Origin: Subdoligranulum variabile
Lineage (GTDB): Bacteria > Bacillota > Clostridia > Oscillospirales > Ruminococcaceae
Direction: 5' to 3'
Length of the DNA: 50,406 nucleotides
Assembly (NCBI GenBank): GCA_004552305.1
Contig: SFOX01000016.1
Location: 1 to 50,406, forward strand
The position numbers and the translations under genes are program-made. The notes beneath the pieces were generated by a model that was given only the letters and a program-made list of their open reading frames with translations, did no database searches and had not been told where the DNA came from. Shown here one piece after another: positions 7,855-15,693 of the stretch (position 1 is its first letter; each line of letters starts with the position of its first letter).

Positions 7855-8691
7855 ATGAACCCGATTGTATTAGCTATCGTCGTACTGGTGGTGCTGGGTC
7901 TGGCAGGCGGCATCATTCTGGTGCTGGCCTCCAAGTTTATGGCCGTGTACGAGGATCCGCGCATTGCCCAGATCACCGAATGTCTGGCAGGCGCCAACTG
8001 CGGCGGCTGCGGCTACGCCGGCTGTGCCGACTACGCCAAGGCGATCGTTGAGGGCAAAGCCCCCACCTACAAGTGCGCCCCCGGCGGCGACAAGACCAAC
8101 GATGCCATCAACCTGATTATGGGCAACGATACCGACAACCGCCCCAGCCTGCGCGCCACCGTTATCTGCAACGGCGGTGTCAACTGCGGCAAACGGTTTG
8201 ATTATCAGGGCATCCAGACCTGCGCCGCTGCGGCTGCCGTGGCGGGCGGTCCCAGTGCCTGTGCCTTCGGCTGTCTGGGCTTGGGCGACTGCACCCGCGC
8301 GTGCAAGTTTGACGCCATCCATGTGGTAAACGGCGTCGCCGTGGTGGACCGTACCAAGTGTACCGGCTGCACCGCCTGCACCGTCGCCTGCCCGCGCCAT
8401 ATTATCCAGATGAAGCCTATCGCTTCCCAGCCTGCCGTCAAATGCTCCAGCAAGGACAAGGGTCCCGTAGTCAACAAGGCGTGCCGTGTCGGCTGCATTG
8501 CCTGCGGTCTGTGCGTGCGCAACTGCCCCAACGAGGCGATCTTCCTCAAGGACAACGTTGCCGTGATCGACTACACCAAGTGCAACGGCTGCGGCACCTG
8601 CGTTTCCAAATGCCCCAAGAAGGCGATCCAGTGGGTCGAGGGTTCGCCCCGCCCCATGGACTCTGCCGTGCCGGAGCATAAGGTGCTGTAA
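7855..8691 (+). CDS. rnfB: Rnf electron transport complex subunit B (ferredoxin-side)
   Basis: Electron-entry subunit that accepts electrons from reduced ferredoxin. The 278-residue protein has one N-terminal membrane anchor (about 4-26), a Fe-S domain with the CLAGANCGGCGYAGC pattern, and further cysteine sets: CAFGCLGLGDCTRAC, CTGCTACTVACP, CRVGCIACGLCVRNCP and CNGCGTCVSKCP. Several [4Fe-4S] clusters are therefore expected, the usual clostridial arrangement. It closes the operon and is followed directly by a strong terminator. All six standard subunits are present in the order C-D-G-E-A-B, so the complex is complete. Confidence 0.93.
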   Translation: MNPIVLAIVVLVVLGLAGGIILVLASKFMAVYEDPRIAQITECLAGANCGGCGYAGCADYAKAIVEGKAPTYKCAPGGDKTNDAINLIMGNDTDNRPSLRATVICNGGVNCGKRFDYQGIQTCAAAAAVAGGPSACAFGCLGLGDCTRACKFDAIHVVNGVAVVDRTKCTGCTACTVACPRHIIQMKPIASQPAVKCSSKDKGPVVNKACRVGCIACGLCVRNCPNEAIFLKDNVAVIDYTKCNGCGTCVSKCPKKAIQWVEGSPRPMDSAVPEHKVL

Positions 8692-8713
8692 GCGGTAATT
8701 CACATTTTAAGTA

Positions 8714-8756
8714 AAGCGCGTCCGCCGTCGAAAACCGCCAGCGGGCGCGCTTTTGT
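8714..8756 (+). terminator. terminator of the rnf operon
   Basis: AAGCGCGTCCGC pairs with GCGGGCGCGCTT (one G-U) across a 15-base loop and is followed by TTTTGT. Confidence 0.8.
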
Positions 8757-8768
8757 ATCTGTTGCAGC

Positions 8769-9326
8769 TTACAGGATACCCAGCCCGGTCAGCAGCGTTT
8801 TGGTGCCGATCAAAATCAGCACCACGCCGCCCGCACGCTCTGCCGGGGCGCGGTACTTGTCACCGAACACCGCCCCCGCCTTGACGCCCGCAGCGGACAG
8901 CCCGCAGGTGATCACGCCGATCAGCCCCGCCGCCGGGGCAATGTTGATCTGCATGGCGGCAAAGCTGACCCCCACGGCAAAGGCGTCAATGCTAGTGGCC
9001 ACCGCCAAGGGAAGCATCGCCTTGGCAGAAAAATCATCGTCCAGCGCCTCGTCCCCGCCAAAGCTCTCCTTTACCATATTGCCGCCGATCAGCGCCAGCA
9101 GCACAAAGGCGATCCACGGTCCAAAGCGGGTCAGCAGCGATGCAAAGCGGTCGCCCAAAAAGAAGCCCAGCAGCGGCATCAGCGCCTGAAACCCGCCGAA
9201 CCACACGCCGCAAAGCAGCGTGTGTCTTGCGCTTACCCTGCGCACAGACAGCCCCTTGCAGATGGACACGGCAAAGGCATCCATCGAAAGCCCCACGGCA
9301 ATCAAAATCAGATCTGGTAGCGTCAT
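8769..9326 (-). CDS. mntP: manganese efflux pump MntP
   Basis: Six-helix manganese exporter of the MntP (formerly YebN) family, 185 residues, in the cytoplasmic membrane. The paired half-repeats each carry an acidic motif, GLSMDAFAVSICKGL near the N-terminus and SIDAFAVGVSFAAM in the middle, which provide the aspartates essential for transport. An upstream in-frame ATG would run through a T-tract and terminator; the start used has GGAGG eight bases before it. The gene sits behind a probable yybP-ykoY manganese riboswitch with a terminator expression platform, which independently supports the manganese assignment. It converges on the rnf operon terminator. Confidence 0.92.
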   Translation of the reverse strand: MTLPDLILIAVGLSMDAFAVSICKGLSVRRVSARHTLLCGVWFGGFQALMPLLGFFLGDRFASLLTRFGPWIAFVLLALIGGNMVKESFGGDEALDDDFSAKAMLPLAVATSIDAFAVGVSFAAMQINIAPAAGLIGVITCGLSAAGVKAGAVFGDKYRAPAERAGGVVLILIGTKTLLTGLGIL

Positions 9327-9364
9327 CGTGTTTCCTCCGTCCTTTTTGGGGGTGCGCGGCAAAT

Positions 9365-9490
9365 AAAAAAGACCTACCTGCCCCAAAATTCGGAGCAGAT
9401 AAGTCTTGTCATTTAAAGTTAAGCCATGGCTGCAAGCCCATTGCGTTGGCAGAACTATACGGAAAACCCGTACCGACTACTCCCATATTG
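9365..9490 (-). promoter_or_regulatory. yybP-ykoY-type manganese riboswitch with terminator platform
   Basis: Reading leftwards, the mntP leader begins with GGGAGTAG (9477-9484 on the plus strand), the recognisable 5' motif of the yybP-ykoY class, then several helices. It ends in a 16-bp stem, AAGACTTATCTGCTCC with GGGGCAGGTAGGTCTT (three G-U pairs), followed by six T residues (9365-9405). The stem and T-run form an intrinsic terminator 39 bases before the start codon. Mn-bound aptamers of this class turn efflux genes on, so anti-termination is expected. Class assignment rests on motif recognition and gene context; I could not run a covariance search. Confidence 0.75.
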
Positions 9491-9497
9491 CCAAAAA

Positions 9498-9526
9498 AGC
9501 ATACCACACACAGAAAATAATGTCAA
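9498..9526 (-). promoter_or_regulatory. promoter of the mntP riboswitch transcript
   Basis: Minus-strand TTGACA (9521-9526), 17 bases, TATGCT (9498-9503), just upstream of the riboswitch motif. Confidence 0.7.
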
Positions 9527-9589
9527 TATGTTAGAAACCACGAATCCCGCAAAACATTTTCCGTCAGCCCCTGTTTTTTTTCGGCAAAG

Positions 9590-9600
9590 TATGCTATACT
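9590..9600 (+). promoter_or_regulatory. extended -10 promoter element of guaA
   Basis: TATGCTATACT lies 37 bases before the guaA start; no good -35 box is visible (a T-run occupies that position). The leader is too short for a purine riboswitch. Confidence 0.45.
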
Positions 9601-9637
9601 GATTACATATAATGCAAAAACAAGAAGGGAGTCCCCT

Positions 9638-11182
9638 ATGCAGCAGGAAACCGTTATCGTTTTGGATTTCGGCGGTCAGTATAACCAGCTGATTGCACGC
9701 CGCGTCCGTGAATGCAACGTGTATTGCGAAATTTATTCTTACCGCACCGACTTGGCAAAAATCAAAGCCAAGAACCCCAAGGGCATCATCTTTACCGGCG
9801 GTCCCAACAGCGCCTATTTGCCGGATTCTCCCACCATCGACCCCGACATTTACACTTGGGGCGTACCCATTCTGGGCATCTGCTACGGCAGCCAGCTGAT
9901 GATGCACACCCTCGGCGGTCACGTCTGCAAGGCGCCCGAGCGCGAGTACGGCAAGACCTTGGTCGATCTGGACACCGCCAGCCCCCTGTTTGACACCCTG
10001 CCCGCCCAGAACATCTGCTGGATGAGCCATAACGACTATATCGAGCAGGCTGCCCCCGGCTTTGAAATCATTGCCCACACCCCCAACTGCCCGGTTGCCG
10101 CCGTGCAGGACAAGGCGCGCGGGTTGTACGCCGTGCAGTTCCACCCCGAGGTGCTGCACACCGAAAACGGCACCCGCATTTTGCACAACTTTGTGTACAA
10201 TGTCTGCGGCTGCACCGGCGCTTGGAAGATGGATTCCTTTGTCGAGAACTCCGTCCTCGCCCTGCGCGAGAAGATCGGTAACGGCAAGGTGCTGTGCGCC
10301 CTGTCCGGCGGTGTGGACTCCAGCGTCTGCGCTGCTATGCTGGCAAAAGCCATCGGCAAGCAGCTGACCTGCGTGTTTGTGGATCACGGTCTGCTGCGCA
10401 AGAACGAGCGCGAGCAGGTCTGCGAGGTCTTTGGCGAGAGCGGTCAGTTTGACATCAACTTTGTCTGCGTCGATGCCCGCGACCGCTTCTATGCCAAGCT
10501 TGCCGGTGTGGACGCCCCCGAAGCCAAGCGCAAAATCATTGGCGAGGAGTTCATCCGCGTCTTTGAGGATGAGGCAAAAAAGATCGGTGCTGTGGACTTT
10601 TTGGCGCAGGGCACCATCTATCCCGACGTTGTGGAAAGCGGTCTTGGCGGCGAAAGCGCCACCATCAAGAGCCACCACAATGTCGGCGGTCTGCCCGACT
10701 ATGTTGACTTCAAGGAAATCGTGGAGCCTCTGCGTGACCTGTTCAAGGACGAAGTCCGTCAGGCAGGTCGCGAGCTGGGTCTGCCCGAATATCTGGTGGC
10801 ACGCCAGCCGTTCCCCGGTCCCGGCTTGGCGATCCGCATCATCGGCGATGTAACGGCAGAAAAGGTCGCTATCGTGCAGGATGCCGACGCCATCTGGCAC
10901 GAGGAAGTGGACAAGCTGCCCATGGCGCAGCGCCCCAGCCAGTATTTTGCCGCGCTGACCAATATGCGCAGCGTCGGCGTTATGGGTGACGAACGCACCT
11001 ACGACTACGCCATCGCCCTGCGCGCTGTCACCACCACCGACTTTATGACCGCCGAGGTCACGCTTCTCCCCACCGAAACCCTGACCACCGCCGCCAGCCG
11101 CATCGTCAACGAGGTCAAACACATCAACCGCGTGCTGTTCGACTACACCACCAAACCCCCGGCAACCATTGAGTTTGAATAA
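9638..11182 (+). CDS. guaA: GMP synthase (glutamine-hydrolysing)
   Basis: Converts XMP to GMP using ATP and glutamine, the last step of guanylate synthesis. The 514-residue protein has the usual three domains. A class I glutamine amidotransferase occupies about 1-195, with nucleophile Cys82 in GICYGSQL and the His/Glu of FHPEV. An ATP pyrophosphatase follows with the P-loop SGGVDSS (about 223-229), and the dimerisation domain ends in TKPPATIEFE. Length is normal. The start is supported by GAAGGGAG upstream. It is monocistronic, ending in a strong terminator facing hemW. Confidence 0.97.
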   Translation: MQQETVIVLDFGGQYNQLIARRVRECNVYCEIYSYRTDLAKIKAKNPKGIIFTGGPNSAYLPDSPTIDPDIYTWGVPILGICYGSQLMMHTLGGHVCKAPEREYGKTLVDLDTASPLFDTLPAQNICWMSHNDYIEQAAPGFEIIAHTPNCPVAAVQDKARGLYAVQFHPEVLHTENGTRILHNFVYNVCGCTGAWKMDSFVENSVLALREKIGNGKVLCALSGGVDSSVCAAMLAKAIGKQLTCVFVDHGLLRKNEREQVCEVFGESGQFDINFVCVDARDRFYAKLAGVDAPEAKRKIIGEEFIRVFEDEAKKIGAVDFLAQGTIYPDVVESGLGGESATIKSHHNVGGLPDYVDFKEIVEPLRDLFKDEVRQAGRELGLPEYLVARQPFPGPGLAIRIIGDVTAEKVAIVQDADAIWHEEVDKLPMAQRPSQYFAALTNMRSVGVMGDERTYDYAIALRAVTTTDFMTAEVTLLPTETLTTAASRIVNEVKHINRVLFDYTTKPPATIEFE

Positions 11183-11185
11183 CTA

Positions 11186-11239
11186 AACAAGCCCGGATAG
11201 GTAACGAATTGTCGTTCTCTATCCGGGCTTGTTTTTTGC
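11186..11239 (+). terminator. terminator between guaA and hemW
   Basis: A perfect 15-bp stem (AACAAGCCCGGATAG with its complement) around an 18-base loop, followed by TTTTTT. The mirrored stem could also serve the converging hemW transcript, but the T-run is only on the guaA side. Confidence 0.85.
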
Positions 11240-11264
11240 GGGGACTGTTCCCAGCGGGGCTGTC

Positions 11265-12344
11265 TTATATCAATTCCTCCAAAATAGCGTTTTGCACCAC
11301 AAGACCCTCCGGGGTCAGGGCGAAGGTGTCGTCCTGCCAGACCGCGTAGCCGTGGGCGACACATTGGCGCATAAAGGCGCGCTGGGCGGCGGTAAACTGC
11401 CCGCCGCGGGCGGCGTACTGCGGCAGGTTCAGCCCCGTGCGCAGGCGCAGCTGCATCAAAAGAAAATCCTCTGCCGTGCAGTCGCCCTCCGGCTGGGGCT
11501 GCACCGTGCCTGCGATAAACCCCTTCACATCGCCGGGCCAGTAGCTGCGCAGGGCGCCTAGGCAGCTATGCGCGGCAGGTCCCAGCCCCAGGTAATCGCA
11601 GCAGTTCCAGTACAGCAGGTTGTGGCGTCCCTCGTGTCCGGGGCGGGCAAAGTTGCTGATTTCATACTGGCGGTAGCCCTCCTGTTCCAGACGGCGCACC
11701 GCATACAGGTAAAAATCAGCGGCTTCGTCCGGGGTGGGCAAGCCGTCGGGCGGGTATTTGGCGAACGCCGTACCCGGCTCAATTTTTAAGAGATACGCAG
11801 AAATATGCGTGCAGCCGCCATTTTTCAAAAGCGCCAGCGTGGCGTCAAACTCTGCATCGCTGTAATGGGGCAGCGCCAGCATGATGTCGCCGCAAATTTC
11901 CGCAAAGCCTGCCTTTTGCGCCATCGCCAAGGCGGCGGATGCCCCGGCTGCCGTGTGGGTGCGCCCCAAGCGGCGCAGCTGGGTGTCGTCGGCGCTCTGC
12001 ACGCCAAAGCTGATGCGGGTCACCCCCGCCGCGCGAAAGCCGTTCAGCGTCTCCTGCGTGACCACATCGGGGTTTGCCTCCAGCGTGATTTCCGCGCCGG
12101 GCAGCGGGTCACAGGCGCGCAGCAGCATTTCTACCTGCGCGGGGGAGAGCAGTGCCGGGGTGCCGCCGCCGAAATACACTGTGTCAGGGCGTCGGGTGTT
12201 CTTTGCCAGTTCCCGCAGCAGCGCATCGACGTATGCCTGCGGCACGCCGCGCGCACCGGGTGCGGAGTAAAAATCGCAATACCGGCACTTTGCTTTGCAG
12301 TAGGGAACGTGCAGATACAGCCCAAATAATTTTTTATTTGACAT
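11265..12344 (-). CDS. hemW: radical SAM heme chaperone HemW-like protein
   Basis: Member of the HemN/HemW radical SAM family, 359 residues. CKAKCRYC (16-23) is the CxxxCxxC cluster motif, preceded by GLYLHVPY, and YFGGGTPALL is the SAM-binding glycine motif. The product lacks the long N-terminal extension and extra cysteine of true coproporphyrinogen dehydrogenase HemN, and its length fits HemW, which binds and delivers heme. No heme biosynthesis genes are near. AAAGGG lies seven bases before the ATG. The annotation 'coproporphyrinogen III oxidase' often attached to such genes is probably wrong here. Confidence 0.85.
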   Translation of the reverse strand: MSNKKLFGLYLHVPYCKAKCRYCDFYSAPGARGVPQAYVDALLRELAKNTRRPDTVYFGGGTPALLSPAQVEMLLRACDPLPGAEITLEANPDVVTQETLNGFRAAGVTRISFGVQSADDTQLRRLGRTHTAAGASAALAMAQKAGFAEICGDIMLALPHYSDAEFDATLALLKNGGCTHISAYLLKIEPGTAFAKYPPDGLPTPDEAADFYLYAVRRLEQEGYRQYEISNFARPGHEGRHNLLYWNCCDYLGLGPAAHSCLGALRSYWPGDVKGFIAGTVQPQPEGDCTAEDFLLMQLRLRTGLNLPQYAARGGQFTAAQRAFMRQCVAHGYAVWQDDTFALTPEGLVVQNAILEELI

Positions 12345-12416
12345 TTTGCCCTTTCTGTACCATACTTGTTTACAGGTACTTCACAGTTTTGTGATACATT
12401 GCACATCTTTTACGCC

Positions 12417-12422
12417 TATAAT
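12417..12422 (+). promoter_or_regulatory. -10 box of the Bax inhibitor-1 family gene
   Basis: TATAAT, 27 bases before the start codon and upstream of GAAAGGGG; no convincing -35 at the right distance. Confidence 0.45.
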
Positions 12423-12449
12423 ACAACATAGAGAAAGGGGAATGCAACT

Positions 12450-13166
12450 ATGAATCCAAACTATTATAATATTTCCTACGCAGAAAGTCCCTTCGGCACC
12501 CTGAACGAATATATGACCAAAACCTTTGGCTGGATGTTTGCCGGTCTGCTGGTCACCTTTGCCGTGGCGCTTGCCACAGTCACCACCGGGCTGTTTGTAC
12601 CGTTGTACAGCAGCGGTCTGATTTGGATGACCGCCATCGGTGAGCTGGTGCTGGTTATGATTTTGTCCACCCGGGTGATGAGCCTGCAGCCCTCCACCGC
12701 CACGGGGCTGTTCTTCGGGTATGCGGTGCTGAACGGCTTGAACCTGTCCACCCTGTTTGTGGCGTACCGCTTCGGCACGCTGGTGCTGGCGTTTCTGGTG
12801 GGCGCTGTCTATTTTGGCGTTATGGCGGTGTACGGCGCCACCACCCACAAGGATCTGACCGGCTGGGGTCCCAAGCTGTTCGGTGGTTTGGTCGCGCTGA
12901 TCGTCTGCTCTTTGGTGGGCGGGCTGTTCAACCTGCTGGGCTTTGGCTTCGCCTTTGGCGATTTGCTGCTGTGCGCCGTCGGGCTGCTGCTGTTTATGGG
13001 CATTACCGCCTATGACACCCAGATGCTCCGGCATCATTACGCCTACTTTGGCGGCGATGCGGCAATGCTGCAAAAGTCGTCCATCATCGGCGCACTGAAC
13101 CTGTATCTGGACTTTATCAACATCTTCCTGTATGTGGTGCGCCTGCTGGGTCGCCGCGACAACTAA
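12450..13166 (+). CDS. Bax inhibitor-1/YccA family membrane protein
   Basis: Seven-helix membrane protein of the BI-1 (TMBIM, UPF0005) family, 238 residues. The N-terminus YNISYAESPFGTLNEYMTKTFGWMFAGL matches the family opening, and the late segment GITAYDTQMLRHHY contains the conserved aspartate associated with pH-gated calcium leak in bacterial homologues. The hydrophobic segments are separated by short loops as expected. Bacterial members are linked to membrane stress and calcium conductance, but the physiological role here is unknown. Monocistronic, with its own promoter and terminator. Confidence 0.88.
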   Translation: MNPNYYNISYAESPFGTLNEYMTKTFGWMFAGLLVTFAVALATVTTGLFVPLYSSGLIWMTAIGELVLVMILSTRVMSLQPSTATGLFFGYAVLNGLNLSTLFVAYRFGTLVLAFLVGAVYFGVMAVYGATTHKDLTGWGPKLFGGLVALIVCSLVGGLFNLLGFGFAFGDLLLCAVGLLLFMGITAYDTQMLRHHYAYFGGDAAMLQKSSIIGALNLYLDFINIFLYVVRLLGRRDN

Positions 13167-13180
13167 CCCATAAGAAAACT

Positions 13181-13214
13181 GCCGATGCGGAAAATCCGCG
13201 TCGGTCTTTGTTTG
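13181..13214 (+). terminator. terminator of the Bax inhibitor-1 family gene
   Basis: GCCGATGCGGA pairs with TCCGCGTCGGT (two G-U pairs) and is followed by CTTTGTTTG. The ascending arm resembles that of the terminator at 13473, suggesting the two hairpins are related. Confidence 0.65.
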
Positions 13215-13298
13215 CCAAAAAAGCAATTTTTCGGGTAAAAATGCAGGGCGCGAGGTTTCCCGGTAGGTTGATTTACCGGCACGGCTGCGGCGGAAAAG

Positions 13299-13435
13299 CC
13301 TTCCCCCTTTGGGGGAAGGTGGCGCGGAACGCGCCGGATGAGGGGGAAATGTCCGGCAGACGCCCCCTCATCAGTCACCTGCGGTGACAGCTTCCCCCAA
13401 AGGGGGAAGCAGCAAGGAGGGGTCAAGACCCCTCC
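13299..13435. repeat. intergenic multi-hairpin repeat element
   Basis: This non-coding stretch is a chain of short palindromes: CCTTCCCCC/GGGGGAAGG (13299-13319), GGCGCG/CGCGCC, ATGAGGGGG/CCCCCTCAT, GTCACC/GGTGAC, GCTTCCCCC/GGGGGAAGC (13390-13410) and GGAGGGGTC/GACCCCTCC (13416-13435). The outer hairpins are near-copies of each other. This is the style of a dispersed intergenic repeat of gut Clostridia. Short reading frames across it are not genes. Confidence 0.7.
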
Positions 13436-13472
13436 CTACATTGCTACCCATAAAAAGGGATTTTTGACAAAC

Positions 13473-13520
13473 AAGAACTGCCGATGCAGAGGTTTTTCTG
13501 CATCGGCAGTTCTTATTTTT
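13473..13520. terminator. terminator hairpin at the end of the aromatic operon
   Basis: A perfect stem of about 18 bp (starting AAGAACTGCCGATGCAGA) around a six-base loop. On the minus strand it abuts the tyrA stop codon and would end the aromatic operon. The longer T-run (TTTTTT) is on the plus side, so it may also act as a backstop for rightward transcription. Confidence 0.75.
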
Positions 13521-14367
13521 TGTCAAAGGCTTCGCGGCGCCGGGTCGAAAGGCGGAACATCTCCTGCAGCCCTTCGCGGTCATCGTCGACAAGCTTTTGC
13601 CGCATATCCTGCAGCGCGCTTGAGAACATATCGATCTCGCTGATTAAATTATCCTTGTTCCACAAGAACAGCTCCGCCCACATTTTGTCGTTGATGCGTG
13701 CAATTCTTGTCAAATCCCGGAAGGAATCGCCCGTGTAGCGTGCAAGCTCCGTATTGTCGGAGGCACACATCAGGCTGACGGCAATGGCGTGACACAGCTG
13801 GCTGACGTAGCCGATCATATGGTCATGCTCGGCAGGGGACAGCACGCTGATGCGGCAAAAGCCCAGCGTTTCGGCAAGCGTGCGGCACCATTCGATGCCC
13901 TGCTGGGTATTTTTTTCGGTCGGGGTAATGATAAAGTTTGCCGGGGCAAAGTTGACCTCGGCACTGTGGGCAATGCCGCTGGTTTCGCGCCCCGCCATCG
14001 GGTGGCTGGCAATAAACTCCACCCCGGCGGGCAGCGCCTGCTGCACCGGCTCCACCACGCCGCGCTTTACGCCGGACACGTCGGTCACCATCGTGCCGGG
14101 GCGCAAAAGATGCCCGTACTGCCGCACCCAGTCCAGCAGCACCGTGGGGTACAAACCGAAAATCACGCAGTCCGCCTGTGTGACCAAATCCTCAAAATCC
14201 TCGGTCTTGCCCGCGCAGACATAGCCGCGGCTCAGGGCAAACTCCATCGTTTCCGCGCTGTGGGTAATGCCCGTAACGCGGTAGCCCTTCTGGCTCAGCA
14301 CCTGGGCGTACTTGCCGCCCAGCAGCCCCAAGCCCACGATCAGATACGTTTTGGATGTGTCCAGCAT
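13513..14367 (-). CDS. tyrA: prephenate dehydrogenase
   Basis: NAD-dependent oxidative decarboxylation of prephenate to 4-hydroxyphenylpyruvate, the committed tyrosine step. The 284-residue protein begins with the Rossmann motif GLGLLGG (about residues 11-17) and carries SHPMAGRETSG and the late DSFRDLTRIA segment, all diagnostic of TyrA. There is no chorismate mutase or ACT fusion. A longer in-frame opening exists upstream, but it lies inside aroA; the ATG chosen is 13 bases after the aroA stop with AAAGGCGGGAAC before it. Last gene of the leftward operon. Confidence 0.92.
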   Translation of the reverse strand: MLDTSKTYLIVGLGLLGGKYAQVLSQKGYRVTGITHSAETMEFALSRGYVCAGKTEDFEDLVTQADCVIFGLYPTVLLDWVRQYGHLLRPGTMVTDVSGVKRGVVEPVQQALPAGVEFIASHPMAGRETSGIAHSAEVNFAPANFIITPTEKNTQQGIEWCRTLAETLGFCRISVLSPAEHDHMIGYVSQLCHAIAVSLMCASDNTELARYTGDSFRDLTRIARINDKMWAELFLWNKDNLISEIDMFSSALQDMRQKLVDDDREGLQEMFRLSTRRREAFDKK

Positions 14368-14380
14368 ACCGTTCCCGCCT

Positions 14381-15667
14381 TTACTCCTCAAATTCCACGC
14401 GCTCGCCCAAGGACTGCAGCACCTGCCAGAACGCAGGCCAGCTCTTGTTGACGGCTTCCGCCCCCAAAATGGTGGCAGGCAAGCCGCCCGCCGCTGCCGC
14501 AATTGCCAGCGCCATCACAATGCGGTGGTCGTTGTGTCCGTTCAGCGGGCGATCCGGTGCGCGCAGCGCCGTGCCGTAGATATACACCGTGTCGCCCTCG
14601 ACCTGAATGCGGGCGCCCATCTTTTCCAGCTCGGTCTGCATGGCGGCAATGCGGTCGCTTTCCTTGATGCGCAGCCGCCCGGCATTGCGCAAAATCGTTT
14701 CGCCGCTGCAAAAACAGCCCAGCGTAAACAGGATGGGTCCTAAATCCGGGCAGTCTGCCAAGTCAATTTCGGTTGCCTTCAGCAGGCTGCGCCCGAATTT
14801 CAGCCCGCCGTCCACCGCCTTGCATTTGCCGCTGCAGCGCTGCAAAATGTCCATAATGACCTTGTCGCCCTGCTTGCTTTCGGGGTTCAGCCCGGTCACC
14901 GTCACACCGCCCAGCACGCAGCCCAGCACCGCCAAAAAGGCGGCTTGGCTGTAATCGCCCTCAACGGTCACATCGCAGGCGGTATAGGTCTGCGGTGCGG
15001 GGATGCGGTACACCACACTGCCGTTTTTGCGCGCGCGCTGTGCCGCCTTAATGCCAAACTGCTGCATATTGTCGAGCGTTAAATCCACATAGGAGCGGCT
15101 CTCATAGGGGGGCAGCACTTCAATCAGGCTGTCGCTTTCCATCAGGGGGGCTGCAAACATCAGCCCGCTGACAAACTGGCTGGATACATCGCCCGGCAGC
15201 TTGAATGCGCCGGGGCGCAGCCGCCCAAACACTGTGATGCCGTCCGGCTCTTGGGTAAAGCGCAGCCCTTGGCTATCAAACAGCATCTGGTAGACCGCCT
15301 GCGGGCGGTCAAACAGTCGCCCTGCGCCGGTAAAATGGATTTTTTGCGCCGTCAGGCTGAACAGCGGAATCAAAAACCGCAGGGTGGAGCCGCTCTCGTT
15401 GCAAAAAACCGGGCGTGTCACGGTCACAAAGCCGCTGCCCGCGCCGTGTCCCTGAATGCTGACGGCGTGGGGTTCCTCGGTAACCTTGGCACCCAACTGT
15501 GCCACCGCGCCAAGGGTCGCGCGGATATCCTGGCTGTACTCTATATTTTCAATGCGGCTGGTGCCCTCCGCCAAGGCGGCGCACAAAACCGCACGATGTG
15601 CCGCACTTTTGCTGGGCGGCACAGCCGCCGTGCCGCCGATACGGCTGGAAAAAAGATTTGCTTTCAC
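14381..15667 (-). CDS. aroA: 3-phosphoshikimate 1-carboxyvinyltransferase (EPSP synthase)
   Basis: Sixth shikimate-pathway step: adds enolpyruvyl from PEP to shikimate-3-phosphate. 428 residues, normal length. The PPSKSAAHR motif near the N-terminus binds phosphate; SGSTLRFL matches the SGT(A/S)xR phosphate/PEP site; the later RIKESDR and GHNDHRIVMA segments are also classic. The GTG start has AGGAG seven bases upstream; in-frame extensions run back into the previous gene. The N-terminal GTAAVPPSKS and the SGSTLRF sequence could help place the enzyme in the glyphosate class scheme, which I did not attempt. Confidence 0.95.
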   Translation of the reverse strand: MKANLFSSRIGGTAAVPPSKSAAHRAVLCAALAEGTSRIENIEYSQDIRATLGAVAQLGAKVTEEPHAVSIQGHGAGSGFVTVTRPVFCNESGSTLRFLIPLFSLTAQKIHFTGAGRLFDRPQAVYQMLFDSQGLRFTQEPDGITVFGRLRPGAFKLPGDVSSQFVSGLMFAAPLMESDSLIEVLPPYESRSYVDLTLDNMQQFGIKAAQRARKNGSVVYRIPAPQTYTACDVTVEGDYSQAAFLAVLGCVLGGVTVTGLNPESKQGDKVIMDILQRCSGKCKAVDGGLKFGRSLLKATEIDLADCPDLGPILFTLGCFCSGETILRNAGRLRIKESDRIAAMQTELEKMGARIQVEGDTVYIYGTALRAPDRPLNGHNDHRIVMALAIAAAAGGLPATILGAEAVNKSWPAFWQVLQSLGERVEFEE

Positions 15668-15693
15668 GGGTGTTCTCCTAACAAAACGAACGG

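Noticed and set aside
9601..9637. Purine riboswitch before guaA
   Set aside because: The leader after the -10 box is only about 30 bases, too short for a purine aptamer.
13338..13643. Short plus-strand frame across the intergenic repeat
   Set aside because: It translates the palindromic repeat and the end of tyrA in antisense; such frames recur wherever the repeat occurs.
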